A stretch of 64,000 nt of DNA from an uncultured Bacteroidales bacterium. GTDB lineage: Bacteria > Bacteroidota > Bacteroidia > Bacteroidales > UBA932. This document shows positions 26,536 to 35,520 of this stretch, in pieces (position 1 is the stretch's first letter; each line of letters opens with the position of its first letter). Both the position numbers and the translations under genes were made by a program. Under the pieces are notes generated by a model. That model was not told where the DNA came from and did not search any database. It was given only the letters and a program-made list of their open reading frames with translations. The stretch lies in the NCBI GenBank assembly GCA_946403855.1, contig CAMJBH010000008.1:43687-107686 (forward strand), read 5' to 3'.

Positions 26536-28946
26536 TAATAGTTTCCGTCTTTACCTGTAAGTTCGGAGCGGATGATTACATCCGCACTTATACCGTCGGC
26601 TTTGTCGAGGTTGTTGTCAAGCATGTACTTGAAGAAAAAGGCATAGGTTATCAATGCCCTCATGGAGCAGAAACTTCCCGAATAATTGGTAATGCCGTGA
26701 TCGGAACGAGGATAGGTACACATGTTCGTAATCGGCTTGCCGCTTTTGTAGTTCAACGAACGCATAGCCCAGTTGTCGAGAATGTTCACCGATGTAACAT
26801 GATAAGTACCCGAAGTGGCATGGAAATATCCGCCGTTTCCTGATGTCTCGTTGTAAGGGTTTTCGCCCCATGTATATCCGTGGGTTTCAGGCACGAGCGT
26901 TTCGCTCATGCTTTTAGCGCCGTCCGCCAGGGCGGCTATGGAGCCGGCTCCGTAATGAGTCTGGTCCAGACCGTTGTAGCCCCGGACAAGAAGGAAGCTT
27001 CGGAGGGCGGTTTCGAACATATCGGCGGTATTGTATGTCTTTCCGCCCACCGTTATTGTAGTTGAGGATGGAACGTAATGAGCATCCTCTACATTATTGT
27101 TGCCGGCTGAATAATTCTCACCTGTAAGCAAGTCAATGGTTCCGGTGGTATTCTCCCATACAGTGAGGATTTTCACATATTCCTGCGCAAAATCCTTGAT
27201 GGTGGCAGGGGCCGGTTCTGAATACTCAGCCTGGGTGATTGTTATTTCAAGTCCCTCTGGAACATTGCCGCCGCTTATGGTGACCTTGCCCTCGCGGGCG
27301 GCTCCGGAATTGGCGGCAACGCTCACTTCCACCGAAATCTTTCCGGCGCTGCCGGAAGAAGGACTTATAGTAATCCAACTCTCTGATGGCGTTGCCGACC
27401 AGTTTGTATAAGCGTCAAAGGATGCCGGCTGGGTTTGGGCGTCACAACCGAACGAGAGCCCGGTCGTGGTAAGTTTGATATCGGGTATGTTCTGCGTGTC
27501 CAGGCCGAAGAGTTCGGAACGGATGACCACGTCTGAACCGAGATCGTCGGCCATATCCAAATCGTTGTCCAGCATGTACTTGAAGAAGAATGCGTAGGTG
27601 AGCAGGGCACGTCCGGAGCTGAAACAGCCGCCGTAGTTGGTTATAGGATCGCGGGGATAACCGCACATATTGGTTATCACAAGATCGTGGCTCAATGCCC
27701 AGTTCAGGGACCTCTGCGCCCAGTTGTCGAGAATCACTGGGTCAACCTGGCCATAATACTTCAGGCCGTCGATTGTCTTGTACAGATAGCCGCCGTTGCT
27801 GGTTTCGATAAGAGGGCTGCCGAACTTATAGCCGTGGGTCTGAGGAGCCGGAGCGTCCATTGAAACAGGCGTCGTGCTCGGGAAAGCTCCCCAACCGGCC
27901 ACGTTGGTGGCATTGCCGTCCCAGCCGCGAAGCAGCAGGTAGGAGCGGAGCGCGGTCTCGAGCATGTCGCCGGTGGTGTAGGTCTTGTCGCCCACAGTAA
28001 CGGTGAAGTCGGCTGGCACATAGTGCGCATTCTCGACAATGTCCTCGTCGCTCTCCTGGGCCAAAGCCCAGTTGGACAAGCGGTTGATGGTGCCCACGTT
28101 GTTCTCCCACACATCCAGAATCTTGACATAGGCCTTGGCGAATGCCTTGATGGTGCCGTCGTCTTCGAATTCGGATACTGGAGTGGGATACACGGTGCCC
28201 GCCTTGAGCGTGGCGGCACCGACGCGTCTGGTCATAGCAGTCCCATTGGCATCGACCACCTTGACGGTGAAGCCTTTGGAATAATTTGCCGGAGGGACGG
28301 CGATAAATACGGAGGTCTGATCGGCCCCAAGAGTTTTGCCCACAGAAACGCTGACCTTCCTGTCGGACTCGGAGTATGCTGGCAGGGAAGTGATAGCGCC
28401 GGAAGCATAATCCACGCTGAACTCACCGCTTACCTGCTCGCCGTCGTTGCCTGAAAACTCCACATAATCAATGGGAGCGGAAGTGGCGCCGGCCGTAAGA
28501 CGGACCTTGATTATTGCAGCCACATGCTTGAAGGTAAGGCTGTTGCCCGATTCGGCATAAGCCACCATAGGGAGGGCATCCTTACCAAAGGACGTATTCG
28601 TGCCGGCATTCTGCCAAGCAGGAAGGCTTATGGTACCCTCGGAAAACCAGGACGAAGCAGGATAAACTGCATTCTTGACTTCGGCAAGCTCGGAACCGAA
28701 CCTGAACTCTGCCTCCGCTGCTGGAGCGCTTAAAGAAAGGGTGTCGGAGAGCGTACCGTTTACCGATATGGCGTCGCCTGACTGCCAGTAGACTTTCTTG
28801 CCGTCCGTCTGGAGCTGTGTTTTTGTATTTTCAAAACCTGCCCTGATTGTGGTTCCAAAATCGTTGTTGACTTCTATCTCCTTGGAGCATCCCGCTGCAA
28901 GGCTGAGCGCTGCAAAAGCAGACACGATAATCTTGATTGTTTTCAT
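26535..28946 (-). CDS. Surface lipoprotein: fimbrillin-like + repeat + BACON + repeat
   Basis: An 803-residue lipoprotein (lipobox 'LAAGC', Cys20). The start at 28946 begins the signal peptide; a longer frame upstream adds only a non-signal extension. Order: fimbrillin-like domain (about 30-260), repeat copy 1 (about 265-483), a BACON-type domain (about 489-577, 'SESWITISPSSGSAGKISVEVSV'), and repeat copy 2 (about 583-796). There is no catalytic domain. Its N-terminal half is close in sequence to the next gene product, so the two arose by duplication with domain exchange. Likely an exposed polymer-binding protein. Confidence 0.82.
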   Translation of the reverse strand: MKTIKIIVSAFAALSLAAGCSKEIEVNNDFGTTIRAGFENTKTQLQTDGKKVYWQSGDAISVNGTLSDTLSLSAPAAEAEFRFGSELAEVKNAVYPASSWFSEGTISLPAWQNAGTNTSFGKDALPMVAYAESGNSLTFKHVAAIIKVRLTAGATSAPIDYVEFSGNDGEQVSGEFSVDYASGAITSLPAYSESDRKVSVSVGKTLGADQTSVFIAVPPANYSKGFTVKVVDANGTAMTRRVGAATLKAGTVYPTPVSEFEDDGTIKAFAKAYVKILDVWENNVGTINRLSNWALAQESDEDIVENAHYVPADFTVTVGDKTYTTGDMLETALRSYLLLRGWDGNATNVAGWGAFPSTTPVSMDAPAPQTHGYKFGSPLIETSNGGYLYKTIDGLKYYGQVDPVILDNWAQRSLNWALSHDLVITNMCGYPRDPITNYGGCFSSGRALLTYAFFFKYMLDNDLDMADDLGSDVVIRSELFGLDTQNIPDIKLTTTGLSFGCDAQTQPASFDAYTNWSATPSESWITISPSSGSAGKISVEVSVAANSGAAREGKVTISGGNVPEGLEITITQAEYSEPAPATIKDFAQEYVKILTVWENTTGTIDLLTGENYSAGNNNVEDAHYVPSSTTITVGGKTYNTADMFETALRSFLLVRGYNGLDQTHYGAGSIAALADGAKSMSETLVPETHGYTWGENPYNETSGNGGYFHATSGTYHVTSVNILDNWAMRSLNYKSGKPITNMCTYPRSDHGITNYSGSFCSMRALITYAFFFKYMLDNNLDKADGISADVIIRSELTGKDGNY
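26559..27200 (-). repeat. 200-residue repeat, second copy in the 26535 protein
   Basis: Residues about 583-796. Belongs to the 'GAGSIAAL/SFCSMRALITYAFFF' subtype. Confidence 0.85.
27498..28154 (-). repeat. 200-residue repeat, first copy in the 26535 protein
   Basis: Residues about 265-483. Belongs to the 'GGCFSSGRALLTYAFFF' subtype that also makes up the three copies in the 31166 protein. Confidence 0.85.
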
Positions 28947-29108
28947 GGCTGCCTGCATTTTAATAGATCCAGGGGAGTTCTTCTCCCTCTTCCACTTCAT
29001 TGATTCCCGCCCCCGTTTTGCCGCTGACTGCAATAAACGAGCAGGGGAGCAAGTTCAATAAAATCACATCCGGTGATTGATAGGATAGCTTTTTCATATT
29101 GGGTTGAA

Positions 29109-29993
29109 TTAATTGGATTTAAGTGCATTCAGATCGGGGATCTCTCCCAGCCCGTAGCGGAAGAGCACCACGCCCTCGGCCTTGGTGGAATCGACGAACA
29201 TGCGGCAGTCGCGCAGGATCCCCTCTGCGTCCATGGGAACGACCTTGGTGGAGTCGGTATCGTAGTAGGTGGTAAGCCCCGCCCACACCTTGGCGGGAGC
29301 GCCCTTAGTGGCAAAATGGTCTGCAACCATCTTGGCCCAAGGAGCGCCTCCCTTGCGATAGGAGTCGCAGTGGAAATAGATCATGGGCATGAGGATGTCG
29401 ATGTACTGTCCCATCTGAGCGGGATCCTGGCCGTAGTAGTACTCGCTGTCGGGCTCGGGCATGAGAGCCGCGGAAAGGATAATATCGGGATTGGCAGCCT
29501 TGGTGGCGGCGCTTATCTGACGGCAGAATTCGGTCACGCAGCCCGTGGCTGTTATCTCCTCGGAAGGATTATGCTTGTGGGCGGTACCGCCGAAACGGAT
29601 GTAATCCAGATGGATTCCGTCCACGCCGTAGCCTACATACTTCACGGCACGCTCAATGACTTCGTCGAAGTACTCCTGCTTGTAGCGGTTGAGGCTGTCG
29701 TCCACCGGGTTAATCCACTTGCCGTCTTTGTAGAAGCACTGGAACCAGATGTGTACCTTCATGTCCCTGGCCTGAGCCTCATGTATGAAGTCAAGGGTTG
29801 AATCCACACCATGGCGCTCGAATGCCACTTCGTGCAGGATTATGTTCTTGATATCCTTGGAAGCGAGAGTGTCGAGATTGACCTCGTTCATGAACTTGGA
29901 CCAGAGCCAGATGCCGTTGTGGTTGGGCTCAGCAGCTTTTTTGCAGGAAGCCAGGGCGAGAACCGCAAGGATTATGCTTATATACTTTTTCAT
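29109..29993 (-). CDS. GHL10-like glycosidase lipoprotein
   Basis: A 294-residue lipoprotein (lipobox 'LASC', Cys17) that consists almost only of the GHL10-like TIM barrel found at the C-terminus of the 24280 protein. Shared segments are 'GIWLWSKFMNEVNLD', 'WFQCFYKDGKWINPVDD', 'GYGVDGIHLDYIRFGG', 'SAALMPEPDSEYYYGQDPAQ' and 'GVVLFRYGLGEIPDLN'. Conserved Asp and Glu residues in the 'HLDYIR' and 'MPEPDSE' segments are candidates for catalysis. The activity is not known for this subtype. It follows the transglutaminase-like gene by 9 bp and precedes a 162-bp gap in which I see no gene. Confidence 0.82.
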   Translation of the reverse strand: MKKYISIILAVLALASCKKAAEPNHNGIWLWSKFMNEVNLDTLASKDIKNIILHEVAFERHGVDSTLDFIHEAQARDMKVHIWFQCFYKDGKWINPVDDSLNRYKQEYFDEVIERAVKYVGYGVDGIHLDYIRFGGTAHKHNPSEEITATGCVTEFCRQISAATKAANPDIILSAALMPEPDSEYYYGQDPAQMGQYIDILMPMIYFHCDSYRKGGAPWAKMVADHFATKGAPAKVWAGLTTYYDTDSTKVVPMDAEGILRDCRMFVDSTKAEGVVLFRYGLGEIPDLNALKSN

Positions 29994-30002
29994 ATGCTTT
30001 GT

Positions 30003-31100
30003 TTAGAAAGGAAGTTCGTTGTAGCGTCCGTTGAATTTGTTCATGCCTTTCCAGGTAGGATGTCCCCAGGTGGCGCTGTTGTTGGAAGGATCGCATATCC
30101 ACCAGCGGCCATCGGCCCATATTTCCGGTATCACGTGACCTATAATGCCCGAAAGGAAGTAGCACTGGCCGTGCATGTAACGAGCAGGAATGCCTGCGGC
30201 GCGGCACAGGGCAAGCGTGGCATGAGTAAGATCGCAGCAGTTGCCGCCTTTAGCCTTTATGGTGCCCAGGGCGCCTTTGGAAGTGTTGGAATAGTTCTCC
30301 CATTCCCATTTGTCGCGGGTGTAAGCAAAGATGGCTTCGGCTTTCTGGCGGGGTGTGGCGTCGGCGCTCAAGCCCTTGAGGGCATCTTCAAGCGTGGCGA
30401 GCACCAGAGGATCGTCGATTGGACAGTGGTTCACCTTGCGCAGATAGTCGGAGCCCCAGGTACAGACCTTTTCCGGGAATTTGAGGTTCTGCCTGTAATA
30501 ATGGAAGACACGGCAAAGGGTGGTGCCGTAGTCGCGTGAGATGAAATTGCCCATATACTTCACGCCGTCTTTGAAAGGCTTGTCGTAAGTGTAGGTGAAG
30601 GTGCTGTCCTGGCCGTAGCCTCCGCAGGTGATGATGCCGAAGGAACAATAATTGGGCATAATCTTGTGTTCCAGGGCATAGTTGTATATCTTTTCGGATG
30701 CCCACGTGAGCGCTTCAAGGGATATTGTATCCTGCTCGAAAGTGTTGTTCTGCTCGTTGCCTCCCCAGGACATGAGGGAAGGGATATCTATCTCACCCTC
30801 GTCCCAGTGCTCCGGGTCTTCCTGTATGCGCTTGAGCAGCAGACAGGCAGCGGACATATACTGGCCCTTGCCGTACTGAATTCCCTCCACGGTAACAGTA
30901 AGGGGCAGGGCATCCTTCTCCAGGAAGGTTTCATAAGCGCCGGCCAGGGCATCAACGAAATAGGAATTATATGAATCCGCTACGAATTCTTTGGGCGTGT
31001 CGGGTTCGGGCTTTTCTATTGGATCGACAGGCTTAGGCTGACAAGAATATGCAGCCAGAAGGCCTGCAAGCATTAGAAATGAATACATGGTCTTTTTCAT
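30003..31100 (-). CDS. Transglutaminase-like cysteine peptidase lipoprotein with PMBR-like N-terminus (pseudomurein endoisopeptidase-like)
   Basis: A 365-residue lipoprotein (Cys20). Two N-terminal segments resemble pseudomurein-binding repeats: residues about 46-93 ('LTVTVEGIQYGKGQYMSAACLL') and about 128-205 ('ASEKIYNYALEHKIMPNY'). The C-terminal domain (about 245-350) is transglutaminase-like: 'GALGTIKAKGGNCCDLTHA' with probable nucleophile Cys288, 'GIPARYMHGQCYF', His322 in 'GHVIPEIW' and Asp337 in 'ICDPSN'. This order (binding repeats, then Cys-His-Asp domain) is that of PeiW/PeiP and many Methanobacteriales surface proteins, which cut the Ala-Lys isopeptide bond of pseudomurein. A generic transglutaminase-fold peptidase is the alternative. 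Confidence 0.8.
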   Translation of the reverse strand: MKKTMYSFLMLAGLLAAYSCQPKPVDPIEKPEPDTPKEFVADSYNSYFVDALAGAYETFLEKDALPLTVTVEGIQYGKGQYMSAACLLLKRIQEDPEHWDEGEIDIPSLMSWGGNEQNNTFEQDTISLEALTWASEKIYNYALEHKIMPNYCSFGIITCGGYGQDSTFTYTYDKPFKDGVKYMGNFISRDYGTTLCRVFHYYRQNLKFPEKVCTWGSDYLRKVNHCPIDDPLVLATLEDALKGLSADATPRQKAEAIFAYTRDKWEWENYSNTSKGALGTIKAKGGNCCDLTHATLALCRAAGIPARYMHGQCYFLSGIIGHVIPEIWADGRWWICDPSNNSATWGHPTWKGMNKFNGRYNELPF

Positions 31101-31124
31101 AATATAAATGGTGTTTTAGTGGGA

Positions 31125-31152
31125 GCAGCAGGGGCGGTCAGGCCCCTGCTGC
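31125..31152. other. Perfect GC-rich stem-loop between two genes of the cluster
   Basis: An 11-bp perfect stem (31125-31135 with 31142-31152) around a 6-base loop, just after the stop of the giant adhesin gene in the direction of transcription. No T run follows it on the minus strand, so it looks like an mRNA-stabilising or processing element, not a strong terminator. Confidence 0.6.
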
Positions 31153-31165
31153 CAAAAAAGCTCAG

Positions 31166-34100
31166 CTATTCGCCGAAGGTGACTCCGGTAATGCTGCCGC
31201 CCTCGCCGAGGGCCTGGCTGTCTTTACCGAGGAGGTAGTCAGCGAAGTTTGCTGCGGTGATCTCGATGGTCTCGCTTCCCTTGACCAGGGTGCCGCCCGC
31301 CACCTTGCCGGTAATGGCCGTAGTGATGAGGGGCTGCCAACCTACTATGAGGCCGATGAATGCCCCATCAGGATTACCGAGGGCAAGTTTGGTGTCTTTA
31401 CCGACCTTTACATCGGTGAAGGTGGACTTCACGCTGCAGTTGCGGCCGAGGATGGCACCTGCGGTGCCCTTGCCGGCAACGGTCAGAGCTGCGTTGTTGG
31501 TGCAGCCTTCGATGTTCAGGAGGGCTGTAACTTCGGAATATCCTACTATACCGCCCAGGAAGTTGTTGGCAGTGGTTGAGGTTGTGGTGATGTCTCCGTT
31601 GTTCACGCAGTTCTTATAGCTATAGCTGATTTCACCTTCTCCGATGCCAGCGTCATTATTGGTCGCTATACCTGCATGGCCGGCGATACCGCCCACGCGT
31701 GCCTTGGTCTTAGAATCATTGATATTGCATATGACATTACCCTCATTGGTGCAGTTCTCATAAAGCACTACGCCGCCCTTGGTAGGAGTGCCGTAGTAGC
31801 CGGTAAGACCGCCTACATAGGACCAGGAAGATGCGTTATAATTACCTTCGTTCCAGACAATGTCGCCCTTGTTGGTGCAATCGATGAACTTCACGTCCAC
31901 GAGGTTGTTGATGTATCCGCAGATACCGGCCTGGCGGGGAGTTCCGGTGCCTTCCCAGGTAATCTGGGCGTTGTTGGTACATCCGTCAACGACAGCCTTT
32001 CCTTCGATGTGGCCGATGATACCGCCCACCTGGGAAGCATTGGCAGCTCCCTTGTCGGGGATGATCATCTCTACCTTACCGTTGTTCACGCAACCGGTAA
32101 TGCTGGCGCCTGCTGCAGTGAAACCTGCGATACCGCCCAGATGGTGGGTGCACTTGGTGTCTGCAAGCACGTTGACGCCGTTCACGCAGTTCAGAATCTT
32201 GCCAGTGCCCTCAACGTAGCCGGCGATGCCGCCCACATGATAGGTACCGGAACCGGCCTCGGCGCTGAACTTCAGGGAACCTGCAGTCTTGAGGTTCTTG
32301 ACGGTTCCGCCCACGAAGCTGAACAGACCCACATTGGCCTCGGGAAGGAGAGCCTTGTCTGTTCCTTCAGGAACTTCGGCAGGAATCCTGTCGGTCACCT
32401 CTGCATTGAAGGTGATGGTGAAGTTCTTGCCGTCGAAGGTGCCGCTCTGCTTGCCGGGAGTGAAAGTCTTGCCGCTAAGGTCGATGTTGGCTCCGAGCTC
32501 TGCATCCTTACTGGGATCGGCCAGGTAGGCTATGAGCTGGTCGGCGGTCTTGATGACACCGTCATCGGCAGGCTGGCTTGCAGTCTCGATTCCGAAGAGC
32601 TCGCTGCGGATGACCACGTCTGCTCCAAGGCCGTCAGCCTTGTCCAGGTTGTTGTCAAGCATGTACTTGAAGAAGAATGCATAGGTGAGCAGGGCACGTC
32701 CGGAGCTGAAGCAGCCGCCGTAGTTGGTGATAGGATCGCGGGGATAGCCGCAGAAGTTGGTGATCACCTTGTCGTGGGTGAATGCCCAGTTCAGGGACCT
32801 CTGTGCCCAGTTGTCGAGGATCACGGGATCTGCCTGGCCATAAACTTCCTTGCCGTCGACGGTCTTGTACAGATAGCCGCCGTTGCTGGTCTCGATAAGA
32901 GGAGTACCGAACACAAAGTCATGGGTTGCAGGGATCTCGGTGGTGCTCATGGCAACAGGAGTGGTGGTGGGGAAATTGCCCCAGCCGGCCTTCTCGGTCT
33001 CGTTGCCGTCCCAGCCGCGGAGCAGCAGGTAGGAGCGAAGAGCTGTCTCGAGCATGTCGCCGGTGGTGTAGGTCTTGTTACCCACGATGATGGTGGTTCC
33101 GTTGGGGATGTAGTGTGCGTTTTCAACCACGTCTTTGTCGCCCTTGACGGCAAGTTTCCAGTCGGACAGACGGTTGATAGAACCTACATTGTTCTGCCAG
33201 ATATTGAGGATCTTGACATACTCTTTGGCGAAGTCCTTGATGGTAGGCTTGTACTCGGTAGCGGTCTCGAGTCCGAAGAGTTCGGAGCGAATGACTACGT
33301 CTGCGCCGAGGCCATCTGCCTTGTCGAGTCCGTTCTCAAGCATGTACTTGAAGAAGAATGCATAGGTGAGCAGAGCACGTCCGGAGCTGAAGCAGCCACC
33401 GTAGTTGGTGATAGGATCGCGGGGATAGCCGCAGAGGTTGGTGATCACCTTGTCGTGGGTGAATGCCCAGTTCAGGGACCTCTGTGCCCAGTTGTCGAGG
33501 ATCACGGGATCTGCCTGTCCATAGACTTCCTTGCCGTCAACCACCTTGTACAGGTAGCCGCCGTTGCTGCTCTCGATAAGAGGGCTGCCGAACTTGAATT
33601 CGTGAGTTGCAGGAACTGTGGTCTCGCTCATGGAGACAGGAGTGGTGGTAGGGAAGTTGCCCCAGCCTGCCTTCTCGGTCTCGTTGCCGTCCCAGCCGCG
33701 GAGCAGCAGGTAGGAACGCAGAGCGGCCTCGAGCATGTCGGCGGTGTTGTACACCCTGCCGCCTACCTCGATGGTGAAGTCGTTGGGTACATAGTGTGCA
33801 TTCTCAACAATGTCCTTGTCGGCATCGGTGGCGAGAGCCCAGTTGGACAGGCGGTTGATGGTGCCTACGTTGGCATACCATGCATCGATGATCTTCACAT
33901 ATTCCTGTGCGAAGTCCTTGATGGTTGCGGTGCTGGGGGCGATGTACTTGGCCTGCTTGACGATGATCTCGAGGCCTTCGGTGATGTTGCCGCCCTTCAC
34001 GATGACCTTACCCTCGCGGGCGTCGCCGGTGTTGGCTGCGCAGGTGATCTTGATGGTGATGTCGCCGGCCTCGCCGTTGGAAGGATCAACGGTAATCCAG

Positions 34101-35476
34101 CTCTCGCTGGCAGTTGCAGTCCATGCCTTGTTGGCCACGAAGCCTGCTTCCTTGGTCTGCTCGTCGCTTTCGAACTCGAGCTCGGAGGTCTTGAGCTTGA
34201 TGTCGTTGTCGTTGCCTGCGGTGTCGATTCCGAAGAGTTCGGAACGGATGACCACGTCGGCGCCGAGGTTGTCAGCCTTCTCGAGGTTGTTGTCAAGCAT
34301 GTACTTGAAGAAGAATGCATAGGTGAGCAGAGCACGTCCTGAGCTGAAGCAGCCGCCGTAGTTGGTGATAGGCTCACGGGGATAAGTGCAGAAGTTGGTG
34401 AACTTGAGGTCGTGTGTGAATGCCCAGTTCAGGGACCTCTGTGCCCAGTTGTCGAGGATCACAGGATCAACCTGGCCGTAAGTCTCCAGACCGTCGATCA
34501 TCTTGTAGAGGTAGCCGCCGTTGCTGGTCTCGATAAGAGGCATGTTCCAGCCGTACTGGTGGGTGGCGGGAACGGGAGCGCTCATGCTCACAGGAGTAAC
34601 GGTGGGGAAAGTACCGAAGCCGACTGCGTCGGTGTCATTGCCGTCATAACCACGGAGGAGCAGGTAGGAACGCAGTGCTATTTCGAGCATGTCGCCTGTG
34701 GTAAGGATCTGCTCGCCGAACTGAATCGTATAGTCAGTGGGAACATAGTGGGCGTTCTCGACAATGTCCTTGTCGTCCTCCTGGGCAAGTTCCCAGTTGG
34801 AAAGACGGTCAAGTGTGCCTACATTCTTCTCCCATACGTCGAGAATTTTCACATACTGCTGGGCGAAAGCCTTGATGGAGCTGCCTGCGCCCTTGTAGCT
34901 TGCAGAAACCTCGCTGTCGAGCTTGCCGTTGGCTTTGTAGTTGGCAAGTTCGCGGGAAATGACGGTCGTAGCACGGTTGGTAGAGAATGCGACAGAAGTG
35001 CCGCCGCGTGTGAACACGGTCTGGTTGGGCACCTTGAGTTCTGAGTCCATTCTCTCCAGCATGCGGGTAGCCACGGACACGAGGTCTTCGGTTCCCTCTT
35101 CGATCTTAGGACCGTTGGTGACCGCGATTTTCTCGTTTTCGTAGCTGTCCCTTTCGGGATGGTCGGCCGCCTTGACGGACTTAACCTTGATATCGTCGGT
35201 CTTTCCACCGCCGATATTTGCCAGAGCCTGGCAGATAGCATACTGATACTGAGGCAGAGTAAGGTCCTTGTCGCTTACCTTGATGGTTTCGGCGAAAGAC
35301 TCGGTCTCTTCCCAAGTCTTGTAGGCTGTGGCAGCTGCATCCACGACATCGGAGATCTTGAAAGTTCCCACGATGTTGGGATCGTCCTTTTCCTTTTCAG
35401 GGTCTTCTCTGTTACACCCTACGAGTGTCAGAGCAAAGACTGCTGCTGTTGCCAAGAGATAAAGAACTTTTTTCAT
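31166..35476 (-). CDS. Giant surface lipoprotein: PMBR-like segments, three 200-residue repeats, BACON, GLUG-type repeats
   Basis: A 1436-residue lipoprotein (lipobox 'LVGC', Cys21). Residues about 40-190 hold two short PMBR-like units ('AYKTWEETESFAETIKVSD', 'LKVPNQTVFTRGGTSVAF'). Three copies of the 200-residue repeat follow (about 200-418, 517-740, 745-966), with a BACON-type domain between the first two (about 425-512). The last 460 residues are GLUG-type beta-helix repeats ('VGGIAGYVEGTGKILNCVNG', 'LGGIAGF', 'VGGLTGYYG'). No catalytic domain is visible. It looks like a long exposed adhesin or substrate-capture protein working with the transglutaminase-like and GHL10-like enzymes. Repeats 2 and 3 are very similar in DNA, so length variation by recombination is likely. 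Confidence 0.85.
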   Translation of the reverse strand: MKKVLYLLATAAVFALTLVGCNREDPEKEKDDPNIVGTFKISDVVDAAATAYKTWEETESFAETIKVSDKDLTLPQYQYAICQALANIGGGKTDDIKVKSVKAADHPERDSYENEKIAVTNGPKIEEGTEDLVSVATRMLERMDSELKVPNQTVFTRGGTSVAFSTNRATTVISRELANYKANGKLDSEVSASYKGAGSSIKAFAQQYVKILDVWEKNVGTLDRLSNWELAQEDDKDIVENAHYVPTDYTIQFGEQILTTGDMLEIALRSYLLLRGYDGNDTDAVGFGTFPTVTPVSMSAPVPATHQYGWNMPLIETSNGGYLYKMIDGLETYGQVDPVILDNWAQRSLNWAFTHDLKFTNFCTYPREPITNYGGCFSSGRALLTYAFFFKYMLDNNLEKADNLGADVVIRSELFGIDTAGNDNDIKLKTSELEFESDEQTKEAGFVANKAWTATASESWITVDPSNGEAGDITIKITCAANTGDAREGKVIVKGGNITEGLEIIVKQAKYIAPSTATIKDFAQEYVKIIDAWYANVGTINRLSNWALATDADKDIVENAHYVPNDFTIEVGGRVYNTADMLEAALRSYLLLRGWDGNETEKAGWGNFPTTTPVSMSETTVPATHEFKFGSPLIESSNGGYLYKVVDGKEVYGQADPVILDNWAQRSLNWAFTHDKVITNLCGYPRDPITNYGGCFSSGRALLTYAFFFKYMLENGLDKADGLGADVVIRSELFGLETATEYKPTIKDFAKEYVKILNIWQNNVGSINRLSDWKLAVKGDKDVVENAHYIPNGTTIIVGNKTYTTGDMLETALRSYLLLRGWDGNETEKAGWGNFPTTTPVAMSTTEIPATHDFVFGTPLIETSNGGYLYKTVDGKEVYGQADPVILDNWAQRSLNWAFTHDKVITNFCGYPRDPITNYGGCFSSGRALLTYAFFFKYMLDNNLDKADGLGADVVIRSELFGIETASQPADDGVIKTADQLIAYLADPSKDAELGANIDLSGKTFTPGKQSGTFDGKNFTITFNAEVTDRIPAEVPEGTDKALLPEANVGLFSFVGGTVKNLKTAGSLKFSAEAGSGTYHVGGIAGYVEGTGKILNCVNGVNVLADTKCTHHLGGIAGFTAAGASITGCVNNGKVEMIIPDKGAANASQVGGIIGHIEGKAVVDGCTNNAQITWEGTGTPRQAGICGYINNLVDVKFIDCTNKGDIVWNEGNYNASSWSYVGGLTGYYGTPTKGGVVLYENCTNEGNVICNINDSKTKARVGGIAGHAGIATNNDAGIGEGEISYSYKNCVNNGDITTTSTTANNFLGGIVGYSEVTALLNIEGCTNNAALTVAGKGTAGAILGRNCSVKSTFTDVKVGKDTKLALGNPDGAFIGLIVGWQPLITTAITGKVAGGTLVKGSETIEITAANFADYLLGKDSQALGEGGSITGVTFGE
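32579..33244 (-). repeat. 200-residue repeat, third copy in the giant adhesin
   Basis: Residues about 745-966. Near-identical stretches with copy 2 at protein level, for example 'GWDGNETEKAGWGNFPTTTPV' shortened here to its core, and 'SLNWAFTHDKVITN'. Confidence 0.85.
33257..33928 (-). repeat. 200-residue repeat, second copy in the giant adhesin
   Basis: Residues about 517-740. Directly adjoins copy 3 with only about 4 residues between. Confidence 0.85.
34223..34879 (-). repeat. 200-residue repeat, first copy in the giant adhesin
   Basis: Residues about 200-418. The most diverged of the three copies in this protein; separated from copy 2 by the BACON-type domain. Confidence 0.85.
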
Positions 35477-35520
35477 AAAAAGAAAATTTTTTGGTTAATG
35501 AAATAGTATATATGTGAAAG

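Noticed and set aside
31676..34342. An 888-codon open frame on the plus strand opposite the giant adhesin gene
   Set aside because: It follows the repeated sequence of the real gene in antisense. The translation is Val/Gly/Ala-rich with no recognisable domain, while the minus strand encodes clear lipobox, BACON and repeat modules.
32579..34879. CRISPR-like array
   Set aside because: The repeats are about 660 bp, in frame and coding; there are no short repeats with unique spacers anywhere in the window.
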